Assembly (NCBI GenBank): GCA_019802505.1
Contig: JAFMOC010000445.1
Coordinates: 155,001-219,000, forward strand
Source of the DNA: Corydoras sp. C115
Taxonomy: Eukaryota > Chordata > Actinopteri > Siluriformes > Callichthyidae
DNA: 64,000 bases
Direction of reading: 5' to 3'
Below are positions 44,555-56,650 of this stretch, piece by piece. The position numbers were made by a program, and so were the translations under genes. Under the pieces are notes generated by a model. It saw nothing but the letters and a program-made list of their open reading frames with translations, made no database searches and was not told the origin of the DNA. Position 1 is the first letter of the stretch, and each line of letters opens with the position of its first letter.

Positions 44555-46990
44555 ATGAATGAAGCTCAGACGTCCGATTCACGGCGGGCAGGCGGAAGTG
44601 TCAGGGGTTTCATGACCAGTGCCTTACTCTGGTGGACCGTGGCCGTTTTGTCGTTTTCGTTCTCTCGGATGCCCGTTGCCGAGGCCGATTGCTGGTTAAT
44701 TGAGGGAGAGAAGGGTTTTGTTTGGCTGGCCATCTGCAGCCAGAACCAGCCACCCTACGAGGCGATCCCCCTGCACATAAACAGCACTATAGTTGACTTG
44801 AGACTTAATGAAAACAAGATTCGCAGCATCCATCTTTCTGCCCTCAGCCGCTTTGGCAACCTCACCTACCTGAACCTGACCAAGAATGACATCTCCTATA
44901 TCGAAGACGGCGCTTTCTCCGCTCAGTTTAACCTGCAAGTGTTGCAGATTGGCTTTAATAAGCTGAGAAACCTGACTGAAGGTATGCTGAGAGGCTTGGG
45001 AAGGCTTCAGTACCTCTACCTTCAAGCCAACCTGATTGAGACCGTCTCCAGCAATGCCTTCTGGGAGTGTCCCGCCATTGAAAACATCGATCTGTCCATG
45101 AACCGGATCCAGCAGTTGGATGGAAGCACCTTCCGTGGTCTGTCCAAACTAAGCACATGCGAGCTGTACTCCAACCCCTTCAGCTGTTCCTGCGAGCTCC
45201 TGGGATTCCTGCGCTGGTTAGTATCGTTCCCTAACAGGACAAGCGAGAGGATGGCGTGCGATACACCGGCAGGCCTCGCTGGTTATAGTTTGTTGAGCCA
45301 GAATCCCAGGATGCCAACGTACCGGAATGCTTTCCATGCTCTGTCTACTGTCTGTACGGATGACAATGTGACTCCATATCCGCATGGCTCTTTAGACGGG
45401 GGCACGTCCACAATTCCCATAGACCTCACCCCTTGCGGATTGGACGATTGTTCTTCGGGGACGCCTCCAGACGAGCCAATAAGCATCAGCACAACCTATA
45501 TTGACCAGGAAGCTCACCCCATCATAAAGCTGAAAGAAGTGACACACACAAGTGCAGTTATCACGGTGCAAATCCCAAACCCCTACCGCAAAATGTACAT
45601 CCTCGTCCTTTACAACAACAGCTTCTTCACGGACATACAAAACCTGAGAAGCCATAGGGAGGAGATTGAGCTGCCAAACCTTAAACCCCACACTGACTAC
45701 ACATACTGTGTGGCATCCATCCGTAATAATTTGAGATATAATCACACCTGCTTGACCATTTCCACAGGAACACGGACAATGCGAGAGCCTGTGCCAAATG
45801 ACTCCACAGCTACCCATTACATCATGACCATACTGGGCTGCTTTTTCGGAATGGTCATCGTGTTGGGTATGGTGTACCACTGCCTCAGAAAGCGCAAGAA
45901 GCAGGAGGACAGCAACAGCAAGAAGCTTGAGAAAATGAAACGCAACTTGATTGAGATGAAATACGGAGCGGAACTGGAGGGTGGGACCATGTCTCAGCTC
46001 GCCCAGAAACAAATGATGCCCCCCGGAGAGCCCATCCAAAGGATGCCGTATTTACCAGCGGCCAGTGAAACAGACCCTTATAAAGTTCAGGAGATTTCAG
46101 GCACCCCGAAAACAGCCAAGGGGAATTACATCGAGGTGAGGTCCGAGCAGTCCGAGCGAATGGAATGTGGCATCCCGCCATCCGAGAACAGCCAGGGATC
46201 CGTGGCAGAGATATCCACCATCGCTAAAGAGGTGGACAAAGTGAACCAGATCATCAATAACTGCATCGATGCGCTCAAATCTGAGTCCGTCTCCTTCCAG
46301 GCTGTAAAATCTGGAGCCGTCTCCACAGCTGAGCCTCAGCTAGTCCTCATATCAGAACACCCACCGGGCAAGTCTGCTCTTCTGTCGCCAGTGTACAAGG
46401 GAGGCTACCATCACCCTCTGCAGCGGCACCACAGCATGGAAGCGCCCATTAAGCGTGCCAGCACATCCTCAAGCGGCTCCATGCGCAGCCCCAGGTCCTA
46501 CCGATCTGATGGGGCCTACAGGTCCGAGCCAAAGTACATCGAGAAAACGTCCCTGGAAGAGTCAGGAATCCTGACCGTCACCCCTGCGGCAGCTATACTC
46601 AAATCCGAGGCAGAGCGAATGCGCCACTACAGCGAGCACAGACACTCGTACCCCGGCCCCCACCACGTGGAGGAGTCGCTGGAGGTCTCCGGAAGCCGAA
46701 AGTCATCCATCTTTGAACCCCTGACCCGTACCAGGCCACGTGAGCTCTCGTATTCGCAGCTTTCGCCTCAGTACCACAACCTCAGCGGCTACTCCAGCCC
46801 AGAGTACAGCTGCCGGCCATCTTTAAGTCTATGGGAGCGTTTCAAACTGCACCGCAAACGCCACAGGGATGAGGAGGAGTACATGGCTGCAGGTCACGCA
46901 TTAAGGAGAAAAGTACAGTTTGCTAAAGACGAGGACCTCCACGACATCCTTGACTACTGGAAGGGCGTCTCGGCCCAGCAAAAATTATGA
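44555..46990 (+). CDS. elfn1: ELFN1, LRR/FN3 synaptic adhesion protein
   Basis: Complete 811-residue type I membrane protein in one exon, as in mammals. In mammals it is a postsynaptic protein that binds group III mGluRs across the synapse and also inhibits protein phosphatase 1. Order of parts: N-terminal extension 1-19; signal peptide about 20-44; mature start DCWLIEG at 45; six or so LRRs at about 75-202; LRR C-terminal cap with Cys211, 213, 235 and 267; FN3 domain about 320-408; membrane span 421-444; basic stop-transfer KRKK; long cytosolic tail with GNYIEVR (523-529), AEISTIAKEVDKVNQIINN (551-569), PP1-docking KVQF (786-789) and the conserved end WKGVSAQQKL. ILTVTPAAA at 672-680 favours ELFN1 over ELFN2. 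Met20 may be the true start since the signal peptide begins there, but the first ATG has a purine at -3. Teleosts often have elfn1a and elfn1b; I cannot tell which this is. Confidence 0.96.
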   Translation: MNEAQTSDSRRAGGSVRGFMTSALLWWTVAVLSFSFSRMPVAEADCWLIEGEKGFVWLAICSQNQPPYEAIPLHINSTIVDLRLNENKIRSIHLSALSRFGNLTYLNLTKNDISYIEDGAFSAQFNLQVLQIGFNKLRNLTEGMLRGLGRLQYLYLQANLIETVSSNAFWECPAIENIDLSMNRIQQLDGSTFRGLSKLSTCELYSNPFSCSCELLGFLRWLVSFPNRTSERMACDTPAGLAGYSLLSQNPRMPTYRNAFHALSTVCTDDNVTPYPHGSLDGGTSTIPIDLTPCGLDDCSSGTPPDEPISISTTYIDQEAHPIIKLKEVTHTSAVITVQIPNPYRKMYILVLYNNSFFTDIQNLRSHREEIELPNLKPHTDYTYCVASIRNNLRYNHTCLTISTGTRTMREPVPNDSTATHYIMTILGCFFGMVIVLGMVYHCLRKRKKQEDSNSKKLEKMKRNLIEMKYGAELEGGTMSQLAQKQMMPPGEPIQRMPYLPAASETDPYKVQEISGTPKTAKGNYIEVRSEQSERMECGIPPSENSQGSVAEISTIAKEVDKVNQIINNCIDALKSESVSFQAVKSGAVSTAEPQLVLISEHPPGKSALLSPVYKGGYHHPLQRHHSMEAPIKRASTSSSGSMRSPRSYRSDGAYRSEPKYIEKTSLEESGILTVTPAAAILKSEAERMRHYSEHRHSYPGPHHVEESLEVSGSRKSSIFEPLTRTRPRELSYSQLSPQYHNLSGYSSPEYSCRPSLSLWERFKLHRKRHRDEEEYMAAGHALRRKVQFAKDEDLHDILDYWKGVSAQQKL

Positions 46991-47073
46991 TCACATATTT
47001 TGTAGTGTATTAAAGCAGAGTAAAATCAACCATGCTTAACTCTCTGGACCAAAAAGCCAGTGTTGATTATTAA

Positions 47074-47656
47074 AGCTGCAGTAAGTAACATTTATTTATC
47101 GATTTAATTCCTTTAAAAGGCCTTTTACAAGAAACCTTAAGACCACGGTCTGCAACATTAGCCATGCTGCGCTGGGAAAGCTAACGATGCTAGACACACT
47201 AAGTTGGCGTTCTGTATTTCCAAACGCTAAACGTAACTTACGTAGGCAAAACACCAGTAATCAAGTCTTCAAGGCCACGACTTAGCGCCAACGTGGTGCG
47301 AGAGCGACAAGTCCGTTTAATTAGCCATACTAACTAGCCTCAATGTAGGATTAGCCTGGAAAGTGTTTGTGAAGGTATTGTAGCAACGTGTTGTGTGTTG
47401 TTGTTGTAGCTCAGGAGGAGTCAGAGGAACGCGTGAACACACAAAAACTGTGAAACACCACGAAACCGGTGTTTCCAGCGCCCCCCCGTGGTTCGTTCTG
47501 GGATTTACTAAACTATTATTTATTTATTACCTCGTCAGGCTTCAGGACAAATCATGGCGTGTGAGGCCAACACACTCAGCGGTCCTGTTTTAAACCGAAT
47601 AGCTTTTTGAATGAAAGCTTGACGTTTTTATTTAACGGGGGTTACGTACTGCAGCT
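47074..47656. mobile_element. TTAA-flanked MITE, 583 bp, in the elfn1 3' region
   Basis: Terminal inverted repeats AGCTGCAGTAAGTAAC (47074-47089) and GTTACGTACTGCAGCT (47641-47656) match at 15 of 16 positions. Both ends are bounded by TTAA (47070-47073 and 47657-47660), the duplication made by piggyBac and Kolobok elements. No transposase. It starts 83 bp after the elfn1 stop and is probably transcribed within the 3' UTR. Confidence 0.8.
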
Positions 47657-47660
47657 TTAA

Positions 47661-49839
47661 AGAAAAACATACTCATTTTTAGACTTAGCTACGATTTCAT
47701 TCTGAACTCACTGACTAGCTATTTTTTGGTATTTGATAAGAAAAGATGATTCGTTAGATCTTGCAGTGAGATATGTGCCAAATGACAATAGATGACTTTT
47801 AACAGTATTAACCTCAAATGAAAACACTTTTTATATATCAGAATAGAAGTAATAATAGAGTATAATTGTCTAATTCTTATTAGTGTCATTCTTCTTATTA
47901 TTAATGCCATAATCTTCATTGTTTCTTCTTATTATTAATATTATTATTATTGAGTACTGGAATTGATTTTGGTTATAGCATGGCCGTGTCCTGTGACAGT
48001 ATATTGACTGTTGTGCTCAAGGAGCAAATAACTTTCCTAAAACGTCTGCCGAACACTGTTCACCCCAACGTACGGTTTCCAACCGAACTGTTCTCGTGAA
48101 TATATATTTTTGGAACTGTTTAAACGAACCTCTGCAGAATTCTCCAATCACCCAGAGGGAATTGAGCAGGGAAGCTGCTTTCCACAGAAGCATGTGTTGG
48201 CTCGTGGAACGAAACACTGACTTTGGGAAAAGAGAACAGCTTCGGTTCGCACTTTGTTTTCTGTAAAAAGTTTCAAAGTTTCCGTTCAAATCTGCAATGA
48301 ATGTCTCAAATCCTCATGGATTGCACTGTTCGATTGCACAAAAATACTCACGCCGAAATTCAGACGCTGCGAAGGCGAAGACTCCTCTCCTCCTCGCCGG
48401 CTCACAGAGATATTTTCTCATTTCTAGCGGCCGCACCGAGGGAACGGACTTCACCCCGGATCGCCCCGAATCGCCCCGACACGATCCCGATCATACATAT
48501 AGAAGAATGTATAATCTATTTTCTCAGTATCCCACCATTTTTTATGTCATTAATGTCTTCTATTACCTTTTACGGCTACATTGTGCTTTTCTAAGCCCCC
48601 AGTTCTATTCCCTGAGTAACGGAGCCAAAAGTGCCAACGATGCGAAGGCCACCTCCTCTTCCTCACTAACACTCGAAACCATCATGGCCTCCAGACTGAG
48701 TTCTTGTGAGATCCGTTCAGAGATTAACTCAGAAGTTCCTTCCACAGATCCTGAGCCGGCGTTCTGAACTGCTGACTCGCCGGAGTCTCTGAGAGAGTGA
48801 TCTTTTTTCACAGACTGTAACTCTGACACACCTCTAAAGACCCCACCGCTGGGAATGGGCTATAAATTCTGCAGAAACTACTCACTTCAAAGAGGCTACA
48901 CAAGGCTCGGGCCGTGCTCATAATTCAGGCATGGTGGTTGTGGTTTATGGGAGAAAAAAAAAAGATTTCTCCAAAAAAAAAAAATTCTGGCTTCATAATG
49001 AAAAGGATGCAGAATGAACCTCGATGACGTATTTATAATTAAATCCTAAAAGGATTTCAGGATTAACTTATACAACCTGAAGCATGTCGGTATCTCGCCA
49101 TTACACCTGTATGAGCTTACTGGAGGTTCCATTTCAAAACCATTAGAACGTATGGATTGGGTCCTGTGTTCAGTTCTAAAGTCCACAGTTGCTATGGAAA
49201 TAAAAGACCAGTTCGTAAGAGCATGCGTGAGGTCAGATGTGATCAGATCAGCTGAAGGAGAAGCGCTAGTCTGGAATCGATGCTTGATTTGTTCCTGATA
49301 ATTGACACTCGTCAGCACAGAGAGGTCTGTTATCTCTTTAGAACATGGAACCAGACATCTCAGCAACATACTGTTTTATCCATCCGTCCATCCATTATGA
49401 TAATAATATTAAAATGATCATAATAATGATAATAATACATGCAGGACAGGGCGGCAAACTATCGCCTATTTTCTTCTGAAATGAATGAGGAATTGCTTGA
49501 ACCAAAGTCTTTAAAAGCTGAACATCTGTTTTTCCTAAAAACAGAGACCAACCTGTCCTTGGTTTTGAATAGACCCTCCAGCAAGCTTAAGGAGACGTGT
49601 GAGTTGCGTCCGAAATCGCATACTACCTTCTACAAAAGTGGACAGAAGCAGAAGAAAGTTCCCCGGGTGACGAGACGAAATGCACCATTTTAACATCCAG
49701 AGCACACTGTCCTATCCCATCATTCAATTTACGTGATTGAGCTTAGAAAGAACAATATGTGAAAAAGTTGACTATCTACAAGTTTAAATAGTAAATAATA
49801 CAACTGTGAAAATTGTCTTTCACGTATTTCCATTAGGGG
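47661..49839. other. elfn1 3' flank, gene-free
   Basis: AT-rich at 47700-47960, an A run at 48952-48985, and a (TAATAA)-like tract at 49395-49440 (ATGATAATAATATT). 48605-48829 is open on the minus strand with an acidic SEEEEV stretch but nothing recognisable. No gene called. Confidence 0.35.
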
Positions 49840-50190
49840 GCGCCACAGTGGATCATTATTCTCCATCTCACTCTGACCTTACTATTCTCCTCTGTCACCT
49901 CCACCACCTGCATGTTTTCCCTCACCACACCCATAGAACTCATCTTTGGTCCCCCACCTCCTGCCTGGTGGTTCCATCCTCAGCGTTCTTCTGCCGAGAT
50001 GAACCTCACTTCTCTGGACACGTCCCAACAACCTCAATCACACCTCCCTAACGTTGTCTCTGAATCATCATACCTGTCCCGTCCCTCTAATAACCTACTT
50101 CTTAATCTTGTCAATCGTCATCACTCTACTCATCACTCCTCCACCTTCACCTCCACCTCCACCTCCACCTCCCTCACCCTGCTTTTTGGA
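49840..50190 (-). pseudogene. LINE reverse-transcriptase 3' fragment, decayed
   Basis: On the minus strand, pieces such as GRRTLRMEPPGRR, then a frame shift, then ENMQVVEVTEEN, followed by RWR, match the C-terminal end of fish non-LTR retrotransposon ORF2. It is the same stretch that seeded the minisatellite at 2720-3105. Frame breaks make it a dead fragment. A (CCACCT)n run at 50150-50172 adjoins it. Confidence 0.65.
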
Positions 50191-52659
50191 ATTGTGATTT
50201 TAGTGAGTGGCAGAATATTTATATGGTGGGGGGCGTGACCTCGTATGATGTTTGGAATAGAGTTTTTGAGGTTGTGTGGTCACTACATACTCGCTTTCTC
50301 ATCAAAACTACTAGTTAGCAGGTTAAGCAGAACTTTCTCGAAGTTCCAGCCTGCAGTAGGCGATTTGGGACGCAGCTACGGTTCCCGTCACCAAATATAA
50401 TCGGACACAGCAACTACAAACGGGTTTCACCTTTCAATCAGATCCTGATGTAAATTAATATTCTAATGAAGCCTGATTGGTCAGTTAGATTCTGGTTCTA
50501 AGCATTTAAGCGACGACTGAAAAGCGGATGTGGTTTCTGCTTTCCCAACCTCATCCTCTTCCTCACGCTCCTCTCGTGTGACCCTCATGAAGCATTATCG
50601 TCGCTCTCTTCTGCAGTTTGTGAAGGAAGTCGTGATTAAGCCTGAGGTTTAATCAGGTTTATTTCTCTTCCAATTTAGACTTTTTCTTTCTGTGAAGACA
50701 ATTACTGTCGTTATACCATTTAGGTGGCGGGCCTTATAACTGTGATGCTTTTTTATCTCTAGTTCTGCGATTTGAAGTCATTTCTATATTGTGCGGGCCT
50801 TGACCTCTGTTTCATGGGCCTTACGATCAATTAAAAACAGTCATTTGGAACTTGCGTTCATATCCTTTGTGTTTCAAGTCTCCTGGACAATGACGAGCAC
50901 TCAGAGGAGCATTTAAACCCAATGGTGTAGATACTTTTTGTAAGTGGATGATGAGACTTTGTTCAACAGGCCTTAAAATGTAACATTTCCTTTTGCTTTT
51001 CGGTTCATGTAGCTTATTGGTGTGAATTTCCTTACCGCTATCCGATGCCTGGAAATTTAATGTCTCCTAATGTCCCTTCATCTTTACATTTGTTAGAAGC
51101 AATTGTTAATGTCATGCTTTGTAACTCCCTAACTGCAAACTGTAGCACTGCTGAGTTTCCATGGACTTCTACGGGACACTAACGTTGTTCGATCTGGATA
51201 TGAACTTCCAAAAGCCTGGACTGTTGATGTATTGCTTGTGAATTCGGTGGATTCCAAAGGGCTTTTTGGTCTGGTGGATATTTCAATGAGCACAATAAAA
51301 AAAAAACTATTTCTTAGTTTATAAACACTATTCTTTTTTTTTTAATAGTGAGACGATGAGGACTGCTCCCATTCAGCCGAAGCATACAGAGCAAACAGAT
51401 TTTTTAAATGTTCAAGTTCATTTATAGAAAGCCCTTTATTTTAAATAGCACACTGTGGGAATTCCCAAAAATCAACCTCGAGAGGATCGAGACTCTACTC
51501 GGGACGCTGTGTTGGCAGCAGGTAAAACTATTATAACGCAGAGTCCGTACAGCCGGGACGTCGGCGTCTCAGTGGACGTGACAGTTGATTGAGTTCGGTC
51601 ATTAAAGTTTGTGAACCATCCCTCATGTCCTCAGTGATGATGGAGACACTTAGAGGATGTCACATTAGCATCTTGGCAGAGTTGCAGCGTCATCTTAATT
51701 TACCATTTGGAACCCTAATGAAGGCGGTTTCAGTTCCGATCGATAGCTTCAGACCGTGGAATGCGGTATATTCCAAACTGGTGAATCAGGTGAGGTTAGT
51801 GCATTAGACGTGAACTTTGCTCTTATAGGATTTAAATACTACCCTCTCGCTCCTCACTGTGTATTTACAGATTCTTGTCTAAAATACGGTTCACTGCAGT
51901 GGAATGTTCTCGAAGCGGAACACATTAAAAGAAGCTGGGACCGAGGTGACGATAAGAAAATGATTTAAAACTTTAAATTGTTTATCAGCTGAGGTCAGAG
52001 TTAAGGTCAGCGGGAGGATTTTAATAAAACAAAATGATTTTTTCTGCAATTTTGCCAAAACATTTAAAAGAGCCGTCGGTTCAAATATCATTAATTTAAA
52101 AACTATTATTCAGGTCTTTCGTCGTCTACTCTTCATAACATCATGAGAAGATAAAAAATAAATCTGTGTAAAAATCCTGAGGGTGGACACTGCTGGGTGT
52201 TTGTGAGGATCGAACCCTCAGTACAGTACAGCAGTCACACTGACACATGGGCTCGGGAGTACTGCCGAAAATCACTCTCACGTTACACCCAGGCTCCACT
52301 GGGTATTATAGAGAGACGTACGAGTCGTGAAGATGAGGCCCTGTTCCAGGAACAGCACATATATTTCAGCAGGACTATGCCAGACCTCATTCTGCTGGAG
52401 TTAATTTGATTGATTATTTAAAATCACATATATTTCGGTTTGTTCTTTTGTCTGTAAACTTTGTTAAGATTATAAGCAAACACTTCAGTATAGAAAGTGT
52501 TTTAATGTTCCTTTAAACAGGGTTTAATTATCAGGGGTAATATTCTGATCCCATGATTACTAGCTGAGGAAATCAATCATTTGTGAGAGATGTTGTCTTA
52601 AATAGTTAATAATGATTAATTAATAATCCAGTTCATATCAATAGCTCGTTTTAATGAAA
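50191..52659. other. Gene-free stretch
   Basis: Unique sequence. A run at 51297-51309 and T run at 51331-51343. 52200-52270 contains GAGGATCGAACCCTC, a reversed B-box-like motif from an eroded SINE head. No gene. Confidence 0.35.
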
Positions 52660-52800
52660 TGCTACAGCAGCACGGTGGTTAAGGTGTTGGGCTGTCAGTC
52701 GGTGTTCAGGGTTTAAACACTGAGGACTCAAGTTATCAAGACCCTCGTGACTGAACCTGAACTCTGATCCCCAAAAAAAGCATCTGCAAAATGACATCAT
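52660..52800 (+). repeat. SINE family 2, degenerate copy
   Basis: GGTGGTTAAGGTGTTGGGCTGTCAGTCGG, GGGTTTAAACACTGAGG and GCATCTGCAAAATGAC correspond in order to the family 2 head, B-box region and L2-like tail at 21780-21990. Confidence 0.65.
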
Positions 52801-53833
52801 GTAATTTAAAAAAATGGCTAAACGCTTTCCTGACGAGGCGTCTGAATGTTAATGTGGATTTCAGTGAATCTGTCGCACCAGTTTTGACTCAGCATCTCGA
52901 AATTTCCGTCATTTCTGAACAATAGCTCTCACTTTCCCGCTTCTGCCAGAGACGCCGTTTCACACAATAGAGTTTACTGGTTTTTGGAATTTCATTAAAC
53001 CCAAATCCGTCTCCGTTCACGTGGTTATTGTTGTCCTGCCGCCGAGGGACCGGTCTGTAATGTGAATCTGTTGTCTGTGGGTGTTCGTGTGCATCGGGAG
53101 GTCAATATGAAACCACATCATTAGCATTTCATCACTCTGTTGTGCACTTATTGTGCGCCGCTTATGATTTCGGGTAATGTTCGTCTCCACCTGCGCACCC
53201 TCTCTGTTAATACAACACATAATACCAACTTATCTGTGCGCACTTTCAATTTTCAGGATTTAATAAAGTGCTGATGGAAATTTGAACTTCGTTACACTCG
53301 GTACATTAAAGCCACGACGACGAGCCGGCAATGGAAATGTGACGGAATTACGGGCATCACGGGAAAAGGCTGAGCAGGACAAGCTGGTTCACGTGTGGTG
53401 GTGCAGCAGCCCTGCGCTACGTGACAAAACCAAACGTCCAACTTCACTTTACTGTCACGCTGCAAAAACCACATGACGCCAAGAACAGAGGGCGGCGCTG
53501 AGGTGGTGCATCATACACATCCATATAATAACTCTCAGCAGTCAGTAGGCACGAGTTCAGCAGCTCGGCGTCTGCTGCGGATGAGAACGACCAGATAAAA
53601 CCCCGACGAAACAAAAACGGGAGACGGGAAAAGAAATAAAAGGAGAAAAACAGAGTTGAGCTGATGAGAGAAAGGTGGAGATGGTGGTGGTGGTGGTGGT
53701 GGTGGTGGTGGTGATGGGGGGTGGTGGCGAAGACAAAACAGAGTGGCAGCAGGTGCGTTCAATAGACAGGAAATTACAAACAGGGAGGTGTGATGCAGAG
53801 GCAGCGGTGTCAGATGGAACTGCGACACCCTTT
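52801..53833. other. Gene-free stretch with a (GGT)n run
   Basis: (GGT)n microsatellite at 53681-53713. The remainder is unique. No gene. Confidence 0.35.
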
Positions 53834-54246
53834 TTATTCTGTTCTCTAATTATCAGAACGCCGCAGGACCACCACCGAAGACGAAGGGTTCGGGTGGTGG
53901 ATGACGCTCAGCACTGCAGTGACACATGTGGAGGTGGTGAATCAGACACTGGAGTTTTTAAATGAGGTGCCACGTTATTGCTCCCCCTCGTGGCTGTAAA
54001 ACCCGCAGACGGAACCTCGTGTGTTAGTCATCCTCTCGTCTGCACGCAGCGCTCACGGGAAGTTCTCCAGGCCGTCAGCATCACTGAGGCGTTTAGAGAT
54101 TCCAACTGACTTGACTAACACACAACCAGCACATCAGTGTCCCTGCAGTGCTGAGAACCATCCACCACCCAAATAGCACCTGCTCTGAAGGGAAACAGAG
54201 AAAACCATGAACTACAGTCTGTGACTGTAGAACTACAAAGTCCATC
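53834..54246. mobile_element. Long-hairpin MITE, damaged copy
   Basis: Left arm 53834-53960 (TTCTGTTCTCTAATTATCAGAAC, GGACCACCACC, GGGTGGTGGATGACGCTCAGCACTGCAGTGACAC). Right arm 54113-54246 is roughly its inverse (CAGTGTCCCTGCAGTGCTGAG, CCATCCACCACCC, ACTACAGTCTGTGACTGTAGAACTACAAAGTCCATC). The centre is unrelated sequence. Same family as 56651-57026. Confidence 0.65.
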
Positions 54247-54289
54247 AATATGGTGGAAATGATTAAATATATAACGAGTGGAGAGGCAG

Positions 54290-54562
54290 GTGAGGAGAAC
54301 GTTTCGAGCGCTGGGAGAATACACAGGACAGGGCAACGACCAAACACCGGGTACACACTCACACTTCATAGGGGCAATCTCCATTGGCGCTGGGTGCCAA
54401 TCCATCACAACCACACTCTATGAAGGGGCAATTTAGAGCAGCCGATTCACCATGTTTTTGGACTGTGGGACTAAAACATGGAAACTCCACCCAGATCGGG
54501 ATTCGAACCTGGATCCCCAGCACTGAAAGGCGAACTTGCCAACCACTACGCCACCGTGAGGC
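54290..54562 (-). repeat. SINE family 1, rearranged older copy
   Basis: The stretch GCTGGGTGCCAATCCATCACA ... GGGGCAAT appears twice (near 54315-54380 and 54385-54435), so part of the body is duplicated. The head end is CCACTACGCCACCGTGAGGCC. Confidence 0.65.
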
Positions 54563-55089
54563 CAGACATCCAACCTTTCAGATGGACTGTTCTGTGTTAT
54601 TAGCCGTTTTTTTTGTAGGTTTTTGCCGTTGTGTTGTGTACTTTTAGTGGTTGCTGCGTTCATTACGGAACCCGCGCAAGATGTAAAAAGGACGAGGACG
54701 AGCGTTTATGGAAACAGCCGCCGCAGATCGCAGCTTCAAATGTCGACAACAAAAAGCTTTTAGTGCACTTTATTGTTCTTTCCAAAGGCAGCCCAAAAAT
54801 GATGGGCAGGCAAATGGAATGTCGCCTGCTTCACGGAGTCCGACCCGCCGACGAACCATTACTGCTTTTTTTCTGTTTTTGCAGAACCGGAGACAGTGGC
54901 ATTAAGCAGTCCTCAATAGAACAGTGCGGGGAGAGAACCTCGTCATCAGCTTTGAACAGGAGCTCACTTAGAATGCAAGCGGGGACTTTTCACGCCGTTT
55001 AAGGGCCCCAAGCGAGGGCCCCACCGACTAAATACTGCTGACATCATTCAACAACAGTAGTAACATTTCAACGTAAACATTTACGTAAA
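54563..55089. other. Gene-free stretch
   Basis: Unique sequence; an open frame of about 120 codons at 54631-55002 has no recognisable domain. Confidence 0.3.
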
Positions 55090-55376
55090 CAGTGGCACCT
55101 CCGCCATTCAACACAGGGGATCCAGGTTCAATTCCCGGTCAGTGTGGGTTTCCTCCGGGTTCACCATTTTTTCTCCCACGAACCAAAACATAGATGCAAG
55201 GTGAATTGGCTGCTCTAAATTGCCCCATATAGTGTATGTATGTCATTGAGTGTGCCCAGTGATAGATTGGCACCCTGTCCTGAGTGTATCTGCCCAGCGC
55301 CTAAATCTTTCTCCCCTGGATGGACATGAGGAACCCCCCCCCCCCCACGACCCTAATAGAGGATGAAGCAGAGATG
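55090..55376 (+). repeat. SINE family 1, older subfamily
   Basis: Head eroded; B-box-like GGTTCAATTCCC; body AATTGGCTGCTCTAAATTGCCCC; C run at 55335-55347; ends CCTAATAGAGGATGAAGCAGAGATGAA. Confidence 0.75.
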
Positions 55377-56417
55377 AATTTAAAACAAAGGGAGGATTTC
55401 GTTACAGGGTTTTTAAAGATTTAAAGGGGACTCACATAGTTTGGCGTTTAATTCTATTCATAAGCAGTTGTTTTTTTCCAAGGGCCCTCAGTTGGTTGCA
55501 ACAGGCCTTAATGCCCGTGAGTGCAACTCCAGAGTCTAAGCCGAACCCTAATAACGAAACAACACACGTAATGAACGACCCCAAAACACATGCCTTCCAT
55601 TTTAAAGATTCATTAAGCCGCCTCTGGCTGCCAGGTTCCTCATTTTTCGAGGCTGGAACCAAGAATTAGCTTTTAATCACTCATACGTATTTCTATAATG
55701 ATTAAATGACCAAAGAACTCTGGCTTTAAATAACGTTTCAGTTGACAGCATTTGAAGATGAGATGTTCTAATAAAAAATAGAATGTGTGAGCGTTCTGCA
55801 TCATCCACGGGAATGCTGTGTGGAGGACCTGATATCTGACCTTGCTGCTGTTTGACCGACAGTTCAGTTCTGCCTGGTGCTTTACGGTCAGAATATAATA
55901 ATTCCAGGAGAAGTGGATTCAGATGGAACTCCCCGGTGTTTTATTCAGACTGCTGAAGCCTGAAGGTCTGTGTAAGGCTGCACACCGTCTATTATTTACT
56001 ACATTCCAACTAAACTACAGACGATTTAAGGCGATTTGAGGTTTGCTTTGACGTTACGGTCTTTATTTCAAGTTAAAATAACGGATCGCAGACCTTCGTG
56101 CAGTTCTGCTTTACGTTTAAAGATGATTTACAGTCCAGGAATCCAGCTCTGATCCAAACAGCACTGCGCTCATGAAATATACATCCACTGAACAGCGTTC
56201 TCTGAAACCCAGTAAATATCACCGATATGTTCAAGTCAGATCGCCGCGCTGCTATTTTAGTGAGATTTATAAACTTGAGAACATCAGGACTGTCCATGAG
56301 GGACGTTTGGAATTCAGTCGAGCTGCTTATTCAGCAGAACGCATTAAATATTTTTAAAGTTCAATTCGAAGTGTCAGGGTTCTACATCAGAAGATTGAGA
56401 CATGGATTTAAATTGAA
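55377..56417. other. Gene-free stretch
   Basis: Unique AT-rich sequence with no gene or repeat I can name. Confidence 0.3.
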
Positions 56418-56526
56418 ATAATATAATATAATATAATATAATATAATATAATATAATATAATATAATATAATATAATATAATGTTTATAATGTTTATAAT
56501 ATTTATAATATACACATTATAATATA

Positions 56527-56589
<63 letters not shown>

Positions 56590-56610
56590 CACACACACAC
56601 ACACACACAC
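56418..56610. repeat. Compound microsatellite (AATAT)n, (TA)n, (CA)n
   Basis: Pentanucleotide AATAT/ATAAT array at 56418-56482, a short irregular TTTATAATG stretch, TA repeats at 56529-56586 and CA repeats at 56589-56610. Confidence 0.95.
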
Positions 56611-56650
56611 GCCCCGTTTTTTCCATGTTCTCAGTTCCACGTCCTGTAAA

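Noticed and set aside
47070..47660. hAT assignment for the elfn1 3' element
   Set aside because: There is no 8-bp duplication; both ends are bounded by TTAA, which fits piggyBac or Kolobok better.
48605..48829. Minus-strand frame with acidic SEEEEVAFASLALLAPLLRE
   Set aside because: Short and not recognised; the plus strand is also open. It could be an exon, but nothing visible in the sequence supports that.
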